DNA of 64,000 nt from Pleodorina starrii (taxonomy: Eukaryota; Chlorophyta; Chlorophyceae; Chlamydomonadales; Volvocaceae), in assembly GCA_030267565.1 (NCBI GenBank), contig BRXU01000013.1:2024001-2088000 (forward strand). The letters are read 5' to 3'. A model generated the notes under the pieces. That model searched no databases, was not told where the DNA came from, and saw only the letters and a program-made list of their open reading frames with translations. Shown here in pieces: positions 52,050-64,000 of this stretch. The position numbers and the translations under genes were made by a program. The first letter of the stretch is position 1, and every line of letters begins with the position of its first letter.

Positions 52050-55000
52050 GGCCCGGGCGGAGAAGGCCATGTGGCCCCGGCCGTGGCCGCCGCTAGGCCC
52101 CGCCCCCTCGCCTCGGATACAGCCGCAGCGGCCGCCAGGGGGAACCGGCTCGGCGGCTTTTGGAGTCTGTCGGGGGCGAGAGGAAGGGCGCTGGTTGGCG
52201 CGCTGTGGGGATGCCCGAACGCAGGCCTGTTTCTTGACCTGGCCTGGCCTAGCGGCGACAGCAGCAGCAGCGGAGGCATTTGGTCGGATTCCGGTTGTGG
52301 CGGCGGATGCTGTGGCTGCAGCGCTGTGTGAACCGTCAGCCGTCGTGTCGCAATGCTGCGGCGCAGCGCAGCGCAGTGCTATCCCTGGGGCGTGGGGAGC
52401 ACAGAACAGGACAGCGCCAGTGCAGTGCAGCATGGGGTGGCGCCCCTTGGGTGCAACGGCGCGGCGGGCAGAACTGGTGGTCCTCACTGTTACTTCTGGG
52501 CGCCTCCCGGGCGGGGCGATCGTTGATGGCCCTACCTGCCTGGCTGCCTTTCGCCAAGCCAGTGCCCATCCCAATGGCTACAGCCAGTCGGTCGGCGGGG
52601 TTTCGGGGAGTGTCGGGGTTGGAAGCCACGGCGCCAATTGCAGTGGAGTGCAGCAGAGTCGGTTGAGTGAGTGGTGGCCCTAGGGTTGGTTTGGGGCTTT
52701 GCTCCAGTCGACTTATGTGCTCTGGCCAAGGCAGGGGGGGCTGCGTGGGGGGCACGACAGGTCCGGGCGCATCCTTTCACAGCTTCTCTGCCGAGTTCCC
52801 GAAGGGTCTCCACTTCTTTTTGGCTTTGGTTGCATGCTTTCGATCCCACGCTGCCTCTGGCGGCGGCGCCAGAGGGGTGTGTAGCAGCTTCTTCCCGCAT
52901 CTTGTAGTACGAAAGTGTAGTACGGCACTAGTATGGTTGCAAGAGCACGCATGGGGGCACAGCACAGCACGGCAAGCACCGATTTCCACCAAGCGCGTGT
53001 TATATGTCATAGGCGGTGGTCACCGTCATTTGCCATGATTCGGAGCGTGTACGGCAGTACTGTGTCGTGATGTTACATCATTCATGATTGTACGACATGT
53101 ACGTCGACATCCCGAGTTTTGGTAGGCTGGGGCGCTGTAGTTCGGCCATGCCTGTACGGATAGTCGTAATTGCGGCTACACGTGTTAGCGGTGAGGTCGT
53201 CGGGACGTCGGGTCCTGGGCAAGATGTACGGAAAGCCGGCCCTGTTGTAGAAACATCATGTGCAAAATTACGCCGGGAAAAGCAAAGTTGTCAACGTTTC
53301 TGGGAATCCCTTGGTCTGCGTCAGCGTCGTGTTTTAACGGCAGTGGCCGACTGGCCGTTGCCCCTTGGCCTTCCGCAGTAGCGGTGTGCAAGCACGCGAC
53401 TCCGGCGCCCCGTGTCCTGTCCGGTGCACTCCGGGCACCAATCAGGATCTCGGAAGCGGGCCTTGGAGCGCTTGGCGGGGTCACGGCAGCCGCCCTGGAT
53501 CAAGTTCTCAGGAATCTGGATCGGCATTCGGATCCGGCTGTACCAATTGGGATGGCGGCTGGCTCCTGGCGAGCTGAATAGGAGCGGAGCGGTGGAGAAT
53601 CTAACGGCCCTCGTTCGACCCGTGGGACGTTCTAACTCGGCGGCCGCGGCATGGGAGCGAGTGATGCGTAGGCGTAAGGACTCTCGTTTGCCGGGAACCC
53701 AGGGTTTTGGTTTTCCATGACCGAGGCGCACGTGATGGCTGTTGGTGATGGTGGTGGTAGCCGTGAAGTTAGGGCCCGTGCTGTGGTGTTTCTTGGAGCT
53801 GAAAACAGCGCCGCAGATGTGACAGAGGCCGGTGTTCGGCGGGTGGGCGGCGGTTGCAGCAAAGGGGGCACGGGGTGCCTTGGGCTGGAGCGCCGGGGAC
53901 GGCAGGAAGGAGGTCTAGGGTTTAGGACGGAAGGAAGGAGGGAAGGAGCAAAAGTGTTTGTTGTAGCGGTGCGGCGGTGTTTGCGGTGGTGGTTCCGGAG
54001 GCGGTTGCAGCGGCCGGATCCACCATCCACCCTGCCCGCGCACCGCGTGTCGTTAGATCTAATGGACGTCAGGGAGGGCTGAAGGGAATCGGCAACGTAT
54101 GACAAGCCTTACTGGGCCCAGCAGCTGTCTTAGCTATAGCATTCACTTTTTCATTCGTTCGTGATGCTTGTCTTGAAAGGGAACGGTCTCGTACTTGGTT
54201 GCCGTTGCCGCCGTACAGCAGTACCGCACAGTACCCGGGTGCGCGGCGGTGGTGGTGGAGCCCTGGGGCGTGCCTTTTACCCCTCATTGCGATTGATCCG
54301 GGGGACGTCCTATTGAATGCGGGAAGGCTTCTCTTTTCTATATCTGTGTGTTTGGATCGCTTTTCTCTGTTCGCCCACCCTGTGGTGTGTAGTGCGGTGC
54401 GCGCCTGGGGGCCTATGAGTACGACTATCCGACTAAACAGTCGTATTTGTACGACCATCCGACCCAACGACACAACCAACTTAATCCCGACTACTACTGA
54501 ATACGGCAACTGAGATGCGGGTATCGAGTCCCCGGAGACGGGATCTGCATGCATCGTCGCGCTTGTGTGGTTTGCATCAGCATCGGCATCCTATGAGGTG
54601 TAGTGCATTTGCGGTATGGAGGAGGCGGGCTGATTCGTGTTGTTGCCTTGGGAGTTCGGAGAGCGTCCGGTGTGCATGTGGCTTTAGCTGCTGGCAACTT
54701 TGCCAGTGGCTTGGGTTACTGCATTGCTGGGTGCTCCGGTTGGAGATTGGGCGAGGGGAGAAGTGCCGTGCCGTACAGCTTAAGTAGCCGAAGGGGAGGG
54801 CAACACAGGAAGGAGAGGGGCTTTCGTAGGAGGGAGCAGCGGGATTCACTTTTCTTGTTGGGAGGGTGATTCGTTCCGCTAGGGGCTGTTGACGAGGTCG
54901 AGGGGGTGTTGGCGCGGGGTGCGTTGGGGCCGGCGGTGATGGTGCTGGTGTCATTGCTGCACATGCCAAGGCCGCATGCCGTGCTGTCAGTCGCCGGTTT

Positions 55001-57253
55001 GCGGCGGCAACGAATGCACCTTCAATCTCCATCAGGATCCATCAGGACGGGGACCATCAGGTGGTTTCCTGCCTGATTTTTCAGTTTTCTCCTTCCGAGT
55101 TCTTGAAAGGTTTTTTCTTCCAAACATCGATGAATGCTTTCGCGTTGGCGTTTGTGCGTGTGTGCATCTCGTTGGTTTGGAGGGAGGGTCTGAGAGGCTT
55201 GATGTGGGTGTTCTTAACGCGGGAGGGCCCGGGCCGCGGGGTGAGGCGCGGGTTTTCTGCTACCCAAGGAAACGCCGGAGCGGCGGCTTGTGTGCTCTGG
55301 GGCTTGTGTGTTTTGGGGTCTTCTCCTCCAGAGTCGCCCGGCAGCCGCTTGGCGTGGGTCGCACGTGGGAAGGGGCGGTCGCTTTGTTGCAGCGCCGCGT
55401 AGCCGCCACGCGTTTCCCATGGATGGTCGAGCAACTGGCTGTTCGCTGCAACAATAAAAACAACAAACTTTGTATGCATAGCCTGCATGTTTGGCAGCGA
55501 GCCTGCCTTTCTGCCCTCTGGTTGAGACGTCTGATTGGTTTTGTTTTGTGATTTGCTCTTCGTAGGCGGGGAGGGGTACGTGCCCGCCTACAAACGGGTA
55601 TGAAACTACAGCACGGCTCTAAAGTAAAGCGAAAGTGCGCATGACACCGTGCTTGTGCCGACCCGGGGGGCGACTGGATTGGTGGTGCTGACCTGGCCTG
55701 TGCGTGGGCGCGTCTGTCTCTGGGACTCTCGGTGCGGGTACTGTCAAGGGAGCTGAATGGAATCCTGCGGTGTGCTGTGAACAGCCGCGGTGGCCGCCGC
55801 GGCGTGACACGCACACTGCGCCAGTTGGGGAGCACTGGACTAAAAACCCAAAGACCGTGACCTGTGGCGCGATATCATACGCGAGGTGCGCATTGCCCGG
55901 GGATGGCGGTGGTGTGGCCAGCTGCACTTGGAACTGGCCGTGTTTGGTGTCTGTCCGCCTACCTGCCTGTCGACGTGCGAGGTGGGTAGGCTAACGAACC
56001 TAACAGCCTAACGGTCAGCGGTTGATGTCCGGTGACGGGAGGTGCTGTCTGCTGCGGCGAGGAAGGCGTCGTCTGGGGCGCCGCTGTGTGTGTACTGTAT
56101 ATGTGTCTGTTGCTGGTCGGATTGGTGTTCCCTGTTTCGGGGCTTATGCCGCTTGGCATCCGCACCTGCTCGGTAAGGTCAGCGAGCCGCAAAAAAACTT
56201 CTAACACCGTACGGCCAAAGCCTGAAATGCCGTACCCACGCACAGGACGACATTCCGCCACCTTCCCCCCTGCACCCGATTACTTCCGGTACAGCCACAC
56301 ACAACCACACACATACACAGCCACACACACAACCACCGGCCTCGAGCCTGGTGACTTGGCGGTGTCAACAACCGTATAGGTATTATTCATGACACACACG
56401 GCAGTATCTGCCGGTATGGATTCCCACAAGCTCATGTCTAACTCGACCATGCCGTACAAGCATCGAGTTGTGGACTGCCACGCTGCCAAAGTACAAAATA
56501 AAACCGAAGGCCGCCAACCGTATGACGCCGAGGTGCGAGCTGCACCACACAGCCCATTTAGCGGGATTGTCGTCGAAATGTATTCCATCTACGAAGTAGA
56601 TGGTCTGTAAGTCCGGTCAAGCCGACTGCGCGTGGATTCGCGTCCCCGTCCTCGAAAGGACCCGTGGGCCGTGGCTGGTTCGGGATGTGGAGCCCGCGTG
56701 CCTCTCCCATCAGCAAAACACGCATAAATCACACAAAGTAACAGTCCATACGACGCATATAATGCAGGTATCAGTAACATTGTATTGTATTGTACGATAT
56801 GGATGGCAGAGTACGTAAAAGAGAGGCGATCGAGCGCGCATGACAACACCGCACCTGCAGATCTCGATCTGCCCTGCGACCCTTCCCGCAGCGCAAACAT
56901 CAAAACATGTCATGCGTATCATATCCTTATTTAAACAACCGTATAGCTTCCTGCGCGCTTCCTGCTCACTTGTACCGGCGCGACATGCCGGACATACACG
57001 CTCGCACACGTGTCCCCCACACACACGTCCACACCGCACCCCAGCTCTCCCAGCCCCGCACACGACTGTGCAGCAAACGACCGACCGAACAAAGCAAAGC
57101 GCCCCCCCGCTAGGGCCTCTGAACTTCACACGCTTACTGCGCTGCGCGGCTCCTCCGCCCGCCCCCCCCCAGCCACGCAGTCGCGTTGTCCAGCCACACA
57201 AACCCCCATCATCACCCCCCGCCATCGCCCTCCCCGCCTGTCCTCTCAAGGTC
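52050..57253. other. 5.2-kb region without a supportable gene
   Basis: This is the 3' flank of the 48351 gene (plus) and of the p25-alpha gene (minus), which converge here. Long frames exist (for example 54976-55551 plus, 53632-54105 minus) but have no domains, no matching splice pairs and drifting composition. The only TGTAA-type signal on the minus strand I noted is far away (53064-53068). Non-coding RNA or a fast-evolving small gene cannot be excluded. Confidence 0.45.
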
Positions 57254-57602
57254 TCAAGGTCCCGGCCTGGGGCTGCCCACCGCCACCAGCTTCTCCATCA
57301 CCTCGTTGAGGGACAGGCGGTGGTGGAGGGCCACGTGACGCAGCGCCTCTATGAACTGAATGGGCACGTCGACATGAATGGGGCAGGGCAGGGCAGGGGC
57401 AGGGGCAGAGCATGCGGGGGAGGCAGCAGCGGCAGAGCCAGCAGCGGCAGGAGCGGCAGCAGCAGCGGTGGAACGATAGAACGGCAGCGGATGCAAGGGG
57501 AAGGGCGGTCGGCGTGGGAAATGAGAATCAGGAGACGGGCCATGAACCAGTTATCCAGCAGGAAGCAGCAGGAAGCTCTCCCTCCAGATATCTCTCTATC
57601 TA

Positions 57603-57656
<54 letters not shown>

Positions 57657-60600
57657 CTCTTCAGATCTCTCTAATCTCCATCTCGCCCGCTCGCTCTCCC
57701 ACCTGTATGAAGTTGAGCGCGCGGCAGCTGGCGGGCAGGATCTTGTCGTACACCGCCTCCGCCTTGCGCGTGGGCAGCGGTCCGCTCTCCGAGACGAGCA
57801 GCGCGTCCCGGAGCACCTTGGAGAAGCGCCGCCGGTCCAGCGCCGTTCGGTCCACTCCGCCTCCCCAGGCGGTGTAGGCCTCGTACACCCGCTTGAGGGA
57901 GGCCATCAGCTGGTCGGGATCCAGCGCGCGGACCTGAGGGGGGGGGAGGGAGGGAGGGGGCGGCGGAAGGAAAGGGAGGGGAGGGGATGGAAGGGGAGGG
58001 GAGGGAGCGAAGGGAGGGAGGGAAAGGAAGGGGAGGGAGGGAAGGGAGGGAAGGAAGGAAGTCGCCACAAATGTCCGGCCCAACGCCCAGGCAGCAGGCC
58101 GGAGCACATCGCGGGGGGGCAGCAGGGCCCCAGGCGGCGGAACCGAGGCGACGTAGCCGCAGCCCCCAAGGGACGGTAACGTATTTGGAGCAGTCCTCAG
58201 CTGCCTGGCCTGGACAGTCCCTTTGAAACACCACGCATCGTCGCACGTCGCCAACCCGCAGCCCCAGACCCAGACCCAGACCCAGACGCGCGCCTACCAT
58301 GTGCATGCAGTCCGGCGACAGCACGGGCGCCACCCCGCGCGACACCGCCGCCGCGCGCAAGCGCTGCAGCTCCGAAGGCTCCCGCCGCTCCCACTTCTTC
58401 TGACGCAGCATGTCGGGCTCTAGCGACGGCTTCGGCAGGCTGCCGTACACGCTCGCCTGCAGCGCCGTGCCGCCGCCGCCGCCGCCACCATTACCGCCGC
58501 CGCCGCCGGCGCCACCTCCGCCCGAATCGTCGCCGTTGGCCTGCTTCCCCTCGCCCTCGCCGGCTTTCCTGAAGCCATACACGTGAGGTCATATCGTCAT
58601 CGTGACCTTCTCGTGAGGCCATATCAGGTCATGCGACCGAGTGAAGGCCGCGTTGTCCGACATGGGCACATGCAGTACACACCATGATGTCATGATTGAA
58701 ACCAAAAACGGTACTAACCGTCGTCCGAGTACACCCGAAACCCAGTGACCCATGGGACGGCCACACCCCGCCACCCCTCGACCCGCTCACTTGGCGTCCA
58801 GGAAGGCCTTCAGTCCGCCGCCATCCATTGACTTGGGCGGAAGGCCCATACTGAGGTTGAGAGCATCATCGGACTCTGCGTAGGGGCCGGGGGCCATTCG
58901 GAAGATCGGAACGGGCGGCAGGGCGGACGGGTGCTGGTTTTGACGGCTCGTCGTTGAGGCGGTCCGGGCGTTGCCGTCCGGGCAAGCCTGTGGCGTCTGC
59001 GGCAATCGCGTCGCGGCGGCACCGCCGCAAGTGGCATCGCAGCGGCTCCCGAGTGCCGACCGGCGACTGCAACGCCCGACTGCTGCTCGCACCCCACCTC
59101 ACTGTCACCCTCACCGTCACCTCCTCATCACCACACGCACCAAACGAACTGGGGAAGCCCAGGGCGCTCAAACCCTGCACACTTTGCCCGACAGCCCAGG
59201 GAGCCCACAGCCCAGGGCGCTCAACCCTGCGCTGCACACTTCGCCCGACAAACACACACAACCGACCGCTCCCGCCGAAGCCGCAGCCGCGATCCGGGGC
59301 ACCCCCTGCCGGGTCCCTTTCAGTCCGTCCGCCGGCGTCCGTCGTGTCCGCCCCACCGCTGCACCCTAAATCCTTATGCCCCCACTGCCAGGTGCCGCCA
59401 CGACTTTCACCACCACCACCGCGCACCCCGCACCACTCACTCCGCACCGCGACACACCACGCACCCTGCTTCATCTTGCGGATCATGTCGTTGTCCGCCA
59501 GCGATCGCAGCGCGTGGCTGTTGTCGGGCAGCAGCGGGTGCCGGGTCAGGAACTCGGGGACCTGCCCGGACAGCAGCGGGGAAAAGGCAGGGGACTGCAT
59601 GGGGGATGAATGGAGGGCTCAAAGGGGGGGCAGATGGCGGGTGCAACGCACCGCGCACGAGCCGTCGTGACGCCGATTTTTACCCCCTCCCTACACAGAC
59701 ACAAACACACACAGCCCTTCCCCCTAGTAGCGAGTGGGCGGGGAACGGCACAGCAGTCCGGGTCCCACCGAATTCCCACAAGCCCCCCTCAAAAGCCTTT
59801 TTGCCCGCGACCGCACACTCGCAACGCCGCACGCACCCGAACCCGAGCCCTTCCTCCTTGCCTCCGATATCACCTCAATCCTCGCTCGACCCCAACCACC
59901 GGTAATAACCCCGGTAACACAGCCGCCTGCCTCCGTCCCACGCAACATGCGGTCATAGGCTACCCCCCGACACACCCTCCCTCCCTCCCTCCCTCCCTCC
60001 CTCCCGCCCACTACCTGCTCCCCCGCCCCCAGGTCGTGTCCGCTGATGATGAGGAAGTCCGCAAAGGTGGGCCCCGGCAGCGTGCTGACCGAGGACAGCA
60101 GCCGGGCCACCACCTCCTGGAAACCACTGCGCCGCTTCTCCGCGATCTGGGACCAAGAGGAAGCGGGAGCGGGAGTGGGAGCGGGAGCGGCCGGTGGGCA
60201 AACGAGACACACACGCACGCACACACGGGTGAGGACATGCCGTACCATACCAACCAAGCAGCAAAGAAGGACGGCCCACGCCCCCTGTTTCCTCATCAGG
60301 CTCATCTGCCGCAAACCCTAATCTGCCGCAAACCCTAATCTGCCGCAAGCAGCTATGGGATAGCGATGGGAAGGTAAGCGGGGCGGCCTCTCCACTACGG
60401 TAAGTCAGCAGCGAAGTTGGGACCCTCCCCAAAATCCCAAAGTGAGTGAGGCCCGCAAGCCCAAACCCCCCAGTCCTCAAACCCCAAACCCTCAGTAACA
60501 CCAAACCCCCACGGAAATCAAACCCCCAGTAAGCCGGGCGCACCTTGTCCAGTGCAAACAGGAACTGCGGGTAGTACATCCGCGCGGTGGCCGCCACCCC

Positions 60601-63587
60601 CGCCTTGGGCTTGTACGTCTCAAGACTCTCGTCGGCGGCGCGAGACCTGCGAGGCGGGTGGCGGGCAGCGGGCGGCGGGGGCGGGGTGAGCCCCTACTGG
60701 CGGCCGAAGCCCCTGGCGGCCGGGTTCCCGACCCTGACCCTGTCCCTGTTCCTGAGCCGACCTGTGGTAGATGATGTCCACCGCCGCGCGCGTGAGTGTC
60801 TTTCCGTTGATGAGCCCCGCGTCCTTGCACAGCTTGGAGAACTGGTGGCTCAACATGTCCTCGTTGCGACCGCCCACAGCGCCGCGGCCAATGCTGCAGT
60901 AGCGCACAAAGATGTTGAACAGCAGCGCACCTGCGTGGGCGGCCGCGCCAGGGCAGCGCCAAGACAAAACATTGCGGGGTGGTGGTGGTGGTGTGGTGAG
61001 AAGAGAAGAGACGAAACGAAAAGAAATGCACCCACCCACGCACCCACCCACCCGTTCAGCCACGCACCCACCCACCCGCCCAGCCACCCACCCGGGTTCA
61101 CGCCGGTCCGCATGACGGGGAATCGAAAGCACAGTTTCGAGTAGAAGTACATGTAGAACTCGTCTGAGGTCAAGTAGCGGTAGGGGGAAGCGACAACGGC
61201 AACGGGAAGCGGAGAGTGGGAAGCCGGTCGAGGAAATCCAAATACAGCAGGGGTTGAGGAAATCTACATACATGAGAGGGGCACGCACCCCCAACCATGT
61301 AACACACACATACAGTACAGTACAGTGAGCGAAGCGGGCAGGGCCTGTGCAGCCCCGGGCGCTGACTGACGGCATGAGGGGCGGAGGGAAATCGGTCCGG
61401 GCGCGGGTTTGGCCCCTGCCGTATGTGCCGTGCAAAGGCCGCCCTCGCGGCTGCCGTTGCGTGCTCCACCGGGCACAGCGCGCAGCAGCCATATCACTCA
61501 GAAGGCAGACGGCAGCCCCACACACACACTCAGGTGCCGAGACACGACCACTGAGGGCCTCGGCAGCCCCCCTGCTTTGGCCCCTCCGTGGCCGTGGACC
61601 GCATTTCACGACGTACCAATGCTGAGGATGCCATTCCCGGCCAGATCCGCCCGCGCAAACTCCTCCGAAACCCACTGCCGCCACTGCAGACGTGGAGAGG
61701 GGACGAGCGAGCGGGAGGGAAGGGAAGTGGGGCCCCGTTAAGCGCCAGCGCCGTAACACGTGCATCTCCTCCTCGCCCTTTTCCTCTGCAAGGCCTCTGC
61801 AGGGCTCTGTGCTTCCCGCCCTCTAGTCTCGCCTCACCGCTCCTATCGATACCCTATCCAAACTGCTTCCCTTCCCTCTCCCCCGCTCCCCTCAACCCGG
61901 CGCCTCCGCGTCTAGATTCTCGCCAACGTCGCCTCCGCCCCGCCGCTGCGGCTGCCACCTGCTCTACCCATCCCTCACGTGCCCGCCCCCCCTGCTCTCT
62001 CTCCCCACCTCACCTGCGCCCTGTGCTGCCGCACCTCCGGCGTCACCCTCACCGCCTCATCCGGGTGGTTCGCCAGCCGCCGCGCCTCCGCCTCCTCCTC
62101 CGCGATCCGGCCATCCAGCTCCGCCACCCGGGCCGCCAGCTGCGCGACCTGCTCCGCCATTTCCCCCTTGGAGGCCTCCGTGGCCTGCTTGTGCATCTCA
62201 GCCAGGGCCAGCTTCTCCTCCCGGGTCTGCCGCTCCGCGTCCTTACGCCGCCTGCACTGCAAAAACACACAAACAATCACAGACACACGCGTGTGCGTGT
62301 GCGTGTATGTGTCAGGAGATCTTACCGGCAGGAAAACTGCGCCGTCGATTTTGTTTTCGATGAGCTGCCGCGGTTCAGGATGTACCTATCGAAGAGAAGT
62401 CGACGTGAGGCGGACGTAACGCATTTTGGGGTCCTTTCTTTCCTTCCTTCCTTTTTTCTTTCTTTCCATTTGGCGGCGCTCGAGCCGCCGCCGGTCTCCC
62501 TGGCCCAGTGGCGGTCCCACTTCTCAGCACTCCTCACCCCCTCTCGCCCCCACTCCCCCCTTCCCGGGGCCCACCTCTTCTCCTTCAGCCGCGCCAGTCG
62601 GTGCTCCGGGTCATTATGCGGCGCGTAGTGCAGCGGGTGTCCGTCCAGATCCCGAAGCATGCAGTAAAACTCCTCCTGCGTGACGCGACCGTTGAAATCG
62701 GCGTCGTACAACCGAAACAGCTCAAAGGGCGTTGGGATGTGGCACTCCACTTGCGAGATGCGGCTCTGGTCCGAGCGGTTCAGCGCCCGATGCGGCTGCT
62801 GCTGCCCGCCTCCGGCGGCGCCGCCGCCTCCGGCGGCGGCAAAGGTGGTTGAGCGAGGCGTCGGCGGCGCGCCGCTGGCGCGCGGCGACGGCGACGCCTC
62901 CGGCGGCCCCAGCGTGGCTCCAGGGGAGAAGGAGCCTGTGAAACTACCGCCGCCGCCGCTGCCGCCGCCGAGGCTGCTGCGGCTGTATCCGCTGACGGAT
63001 TCCGGCCGGCTCAGGGCGGCGGGTGTGGGGGCGCCGGAGCCGGCGGGCGAGAGGCGGGTCGATGCTTGGGCCGACGGCGGCCTGGGTGCGGCGGCGGCAG
63101 TGCCGAGGCCGGAGCTTGGTCTGGAGGACGGCTCGCGGGGGAGGGACGCGGAGGACTTTTCGGGGCTGGGTGCAAGGAGGTCGGCGAAGTCGTCGCTGGC
63201 GGTGTTGGCCAGGGAGCTGGCGGGTCGGCCGGCGCTACTGAGGGTGGAGGGCCGGGCGGAGGGCGGTCGGGCTGCGGCGGGAACGGCGCTGGGAGTGGGG
63301 GTGGGTTTGGGTGGGGCCCGAAGGGCGTCGTTTCTGCGGCTGGAGGATTCGTCTGCGGGCGCGACGGATGGCACTGTGGAGGCGCGGCGCGATGCCGGAC
63401 GGGAGCCGGACGCGAATAGGGAATCTTCGGCGCTTAGGTCCGAGGGCGCCTTGCTGGATGGCTTGCTCGAAGTCCTGCTGAGGGTCTTCTTGGGTGCGAT
63501 GGGCTGCGAGGAGTTTTGGCCGAGGACGCTGTCCTCGCCAACCAAGTCCGCGAAGTCGTCAGTAATTTCATCGGCGTCATCTGACAT
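57254..63587 (-). CDS. EF-hand / coiled-coil protein with two p25-alpha (TPPP)-like regions (13 exons, 879 aa)
   Basis: Probable microtubule- or cilium-associated protein. Exons in transcript order: 63587-62575, 62385-62326, 62251-62014, 61683-61617, 61163-61092, 60930-60762, 60646-60544, 60146-60015, 59561-59465, 58875-58791, 58568-58298, 57933-57703, 57355-57254; all phases close to 2640 nt. The N-terminus is disordered (Ser/Ala/Pro-rich) with two acidic DDFADL motifs. A canonical EF-hand loop DADFNGRVTQEE lies at 295-306. A charged coiled coil spans about 358-430. A weaker EF-hand loop DLAGNGILSIDE is at 450-461 (Ala at loop position 3). The first p25-like region (about 484-620) has LCKDAGLINGKTLTRAAVDI and FLFALDKIAEKR; the second (about 735-879) has VYEAYTAWGGGVDRTALDRR and FIQFIEALRHVALHH. 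TPPP proteins bundle tubulin; applying that role here is inference. Confidence 0.87.
57607..57653. repeat. CT dinucleotide microsatellite
   Basis: A (CT)n run in the last intron (57356-57702) of the p25-alpha gene, near the 5' splice site on the transcript side. Confidence 0.9.
60303..60351. repeat. 17-bp repeat with a telomere-like CCCTA core
   Basis: Unit ATCTGCCGCAAACCCTA, about 2.6 copies, in the intron 60147-60543 of the p25-alpha gene. CCCAAACC-type words continue to about 60530. Confidence 0.7.
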
Positions 63588-64000
63588 GCTGTCGCTTTTG
63601 TCGGGGTTCGGTGTTTGATGTGGTGATTCAGCCGATTCAGCAACTCAAGACGTTGACGGTTCGGCCCCGAAGCCTGGAACGAAACCACTTCAATAAATAC
63701 CAAGGCAGCAATTTATTATTACAATTCAAGTCCGTCTTTGGTCATTGCGCAAGCAGCACCGCTGACAAAGTGACAATAGTTGGCTTCAGTTTCTAAGCAG
63801 TGGCGTGTCCCTTGTTAACTTAGGGTTTAGTACGCGGTACGTGTTCAGGAAAAAAACGTTGAAGGTTAAGCAGGTCGAAAGCTCCAGCTTAGGAATGTCC
63901 TGTTGGGATTTTAAGGCCTTATCCGCACACGTTCCATCTATTACGATTACACGGTGTGCGAGCTCAACCCGCTGTCCACTGTGTTTTATTTCGTGTGGAC
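63588..64000. other. Upstream region of the p25-alpha gene at the right edge
   Basis: This contains the 5' leader and promoter of the minus-strand gene. GC content drops after 63680. A minus-strand TGTAA (TTACA at 63719-63723) could be the poly(A) signal of a further minus-strand gene beyond the window. No coding exon is seen. Confidence 0.4.

Noticed and set aside
54976..55551. 191-codon plus-strand frame
   Set aside because: Composition and lack of any motif suggest untranslated sequence.
62680..63618. 312-codon plus-strand frame opposite the first exon of the p25-alpha gene
   Set aside because: Antisense shadow of a Ser/Ala/Pro-rich exon; the minus-strand frame carries the EF-hand and fits the splice model.

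Overview
The window is nuclear DNA of a green alga, most likely a volvocine/chlamydomonad (Volvocales). The signs are high GC, genes split into many short exons joined by GT-AG introns, Ala/Gly/Pro/Ser-rich low-complexity protein segments, TGTAA-type poly(A) signals after several genes, long simple-sequence arrays inside introns, and a tRNA-Tyr with a short intron. Exon models were built by hand from open frames, splice consensus and intron phase. In every model given, all phases close into one uninterrupted frame.

Layout, left to right: 1-2234 unassigned. 2235-18428 (+) is a 27-exon gene for a predicted 2356-residue type I-like membrane protein: hydrophobic leader, Ser/Gly/Pro-rich stalk, two LamG/concanavalin-like units each preceded by a Cys linker, about nine four-Cys FN2/kringle-like modules, one membrane span and a low-complexity tail. 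A tRNA-Tyr(GUA) gene lies on the opposite strand inside its last intron. 21255-26470 (+) is ATP-dependent PEP carboxykinase. 29728-32657 (-) is a UBE2W-type ubiquitin-conjugating enzyme; it is divergently paired with a small two-span membrane protein at 33191-33998 (+). 35568-39262 (-) is a probably plastid-targeted LON substrate-binding-domain protein. 41186-47513 (-) is a secreted GH5 endo-beta-mannanase with a long disordered C-terminus. 48351-52049 (+) is an unrecognised Gln-rich coiled-coil protein. 52050-57253 has no supportable gene. 57254-63587 (-) is an EF-hand/coiled-coil protein with two p25-alpha (TPPP)-like regions, probably cytoskeletal or ciliary.

The genes do not form an operon or an obvious pathway. 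The large membrane protein and the secreted mannanase both act outside the cell (matrix/wall). PEPCK is central carbon metabolism, UBE2W and LON belong to protein turnover, and the p25-alpha protein to microtubules. The most unusual content is the metazoan-receptor-like architecture of the 2235-18428 gene, the tRNA nested antisense in it, and the intronic arrays (GGGGGA, GGGA, GGGGTC and a 35-bp minisatellite built on the palindrome GACCCRYGGGTC, which also occurs as single dispersed copies).
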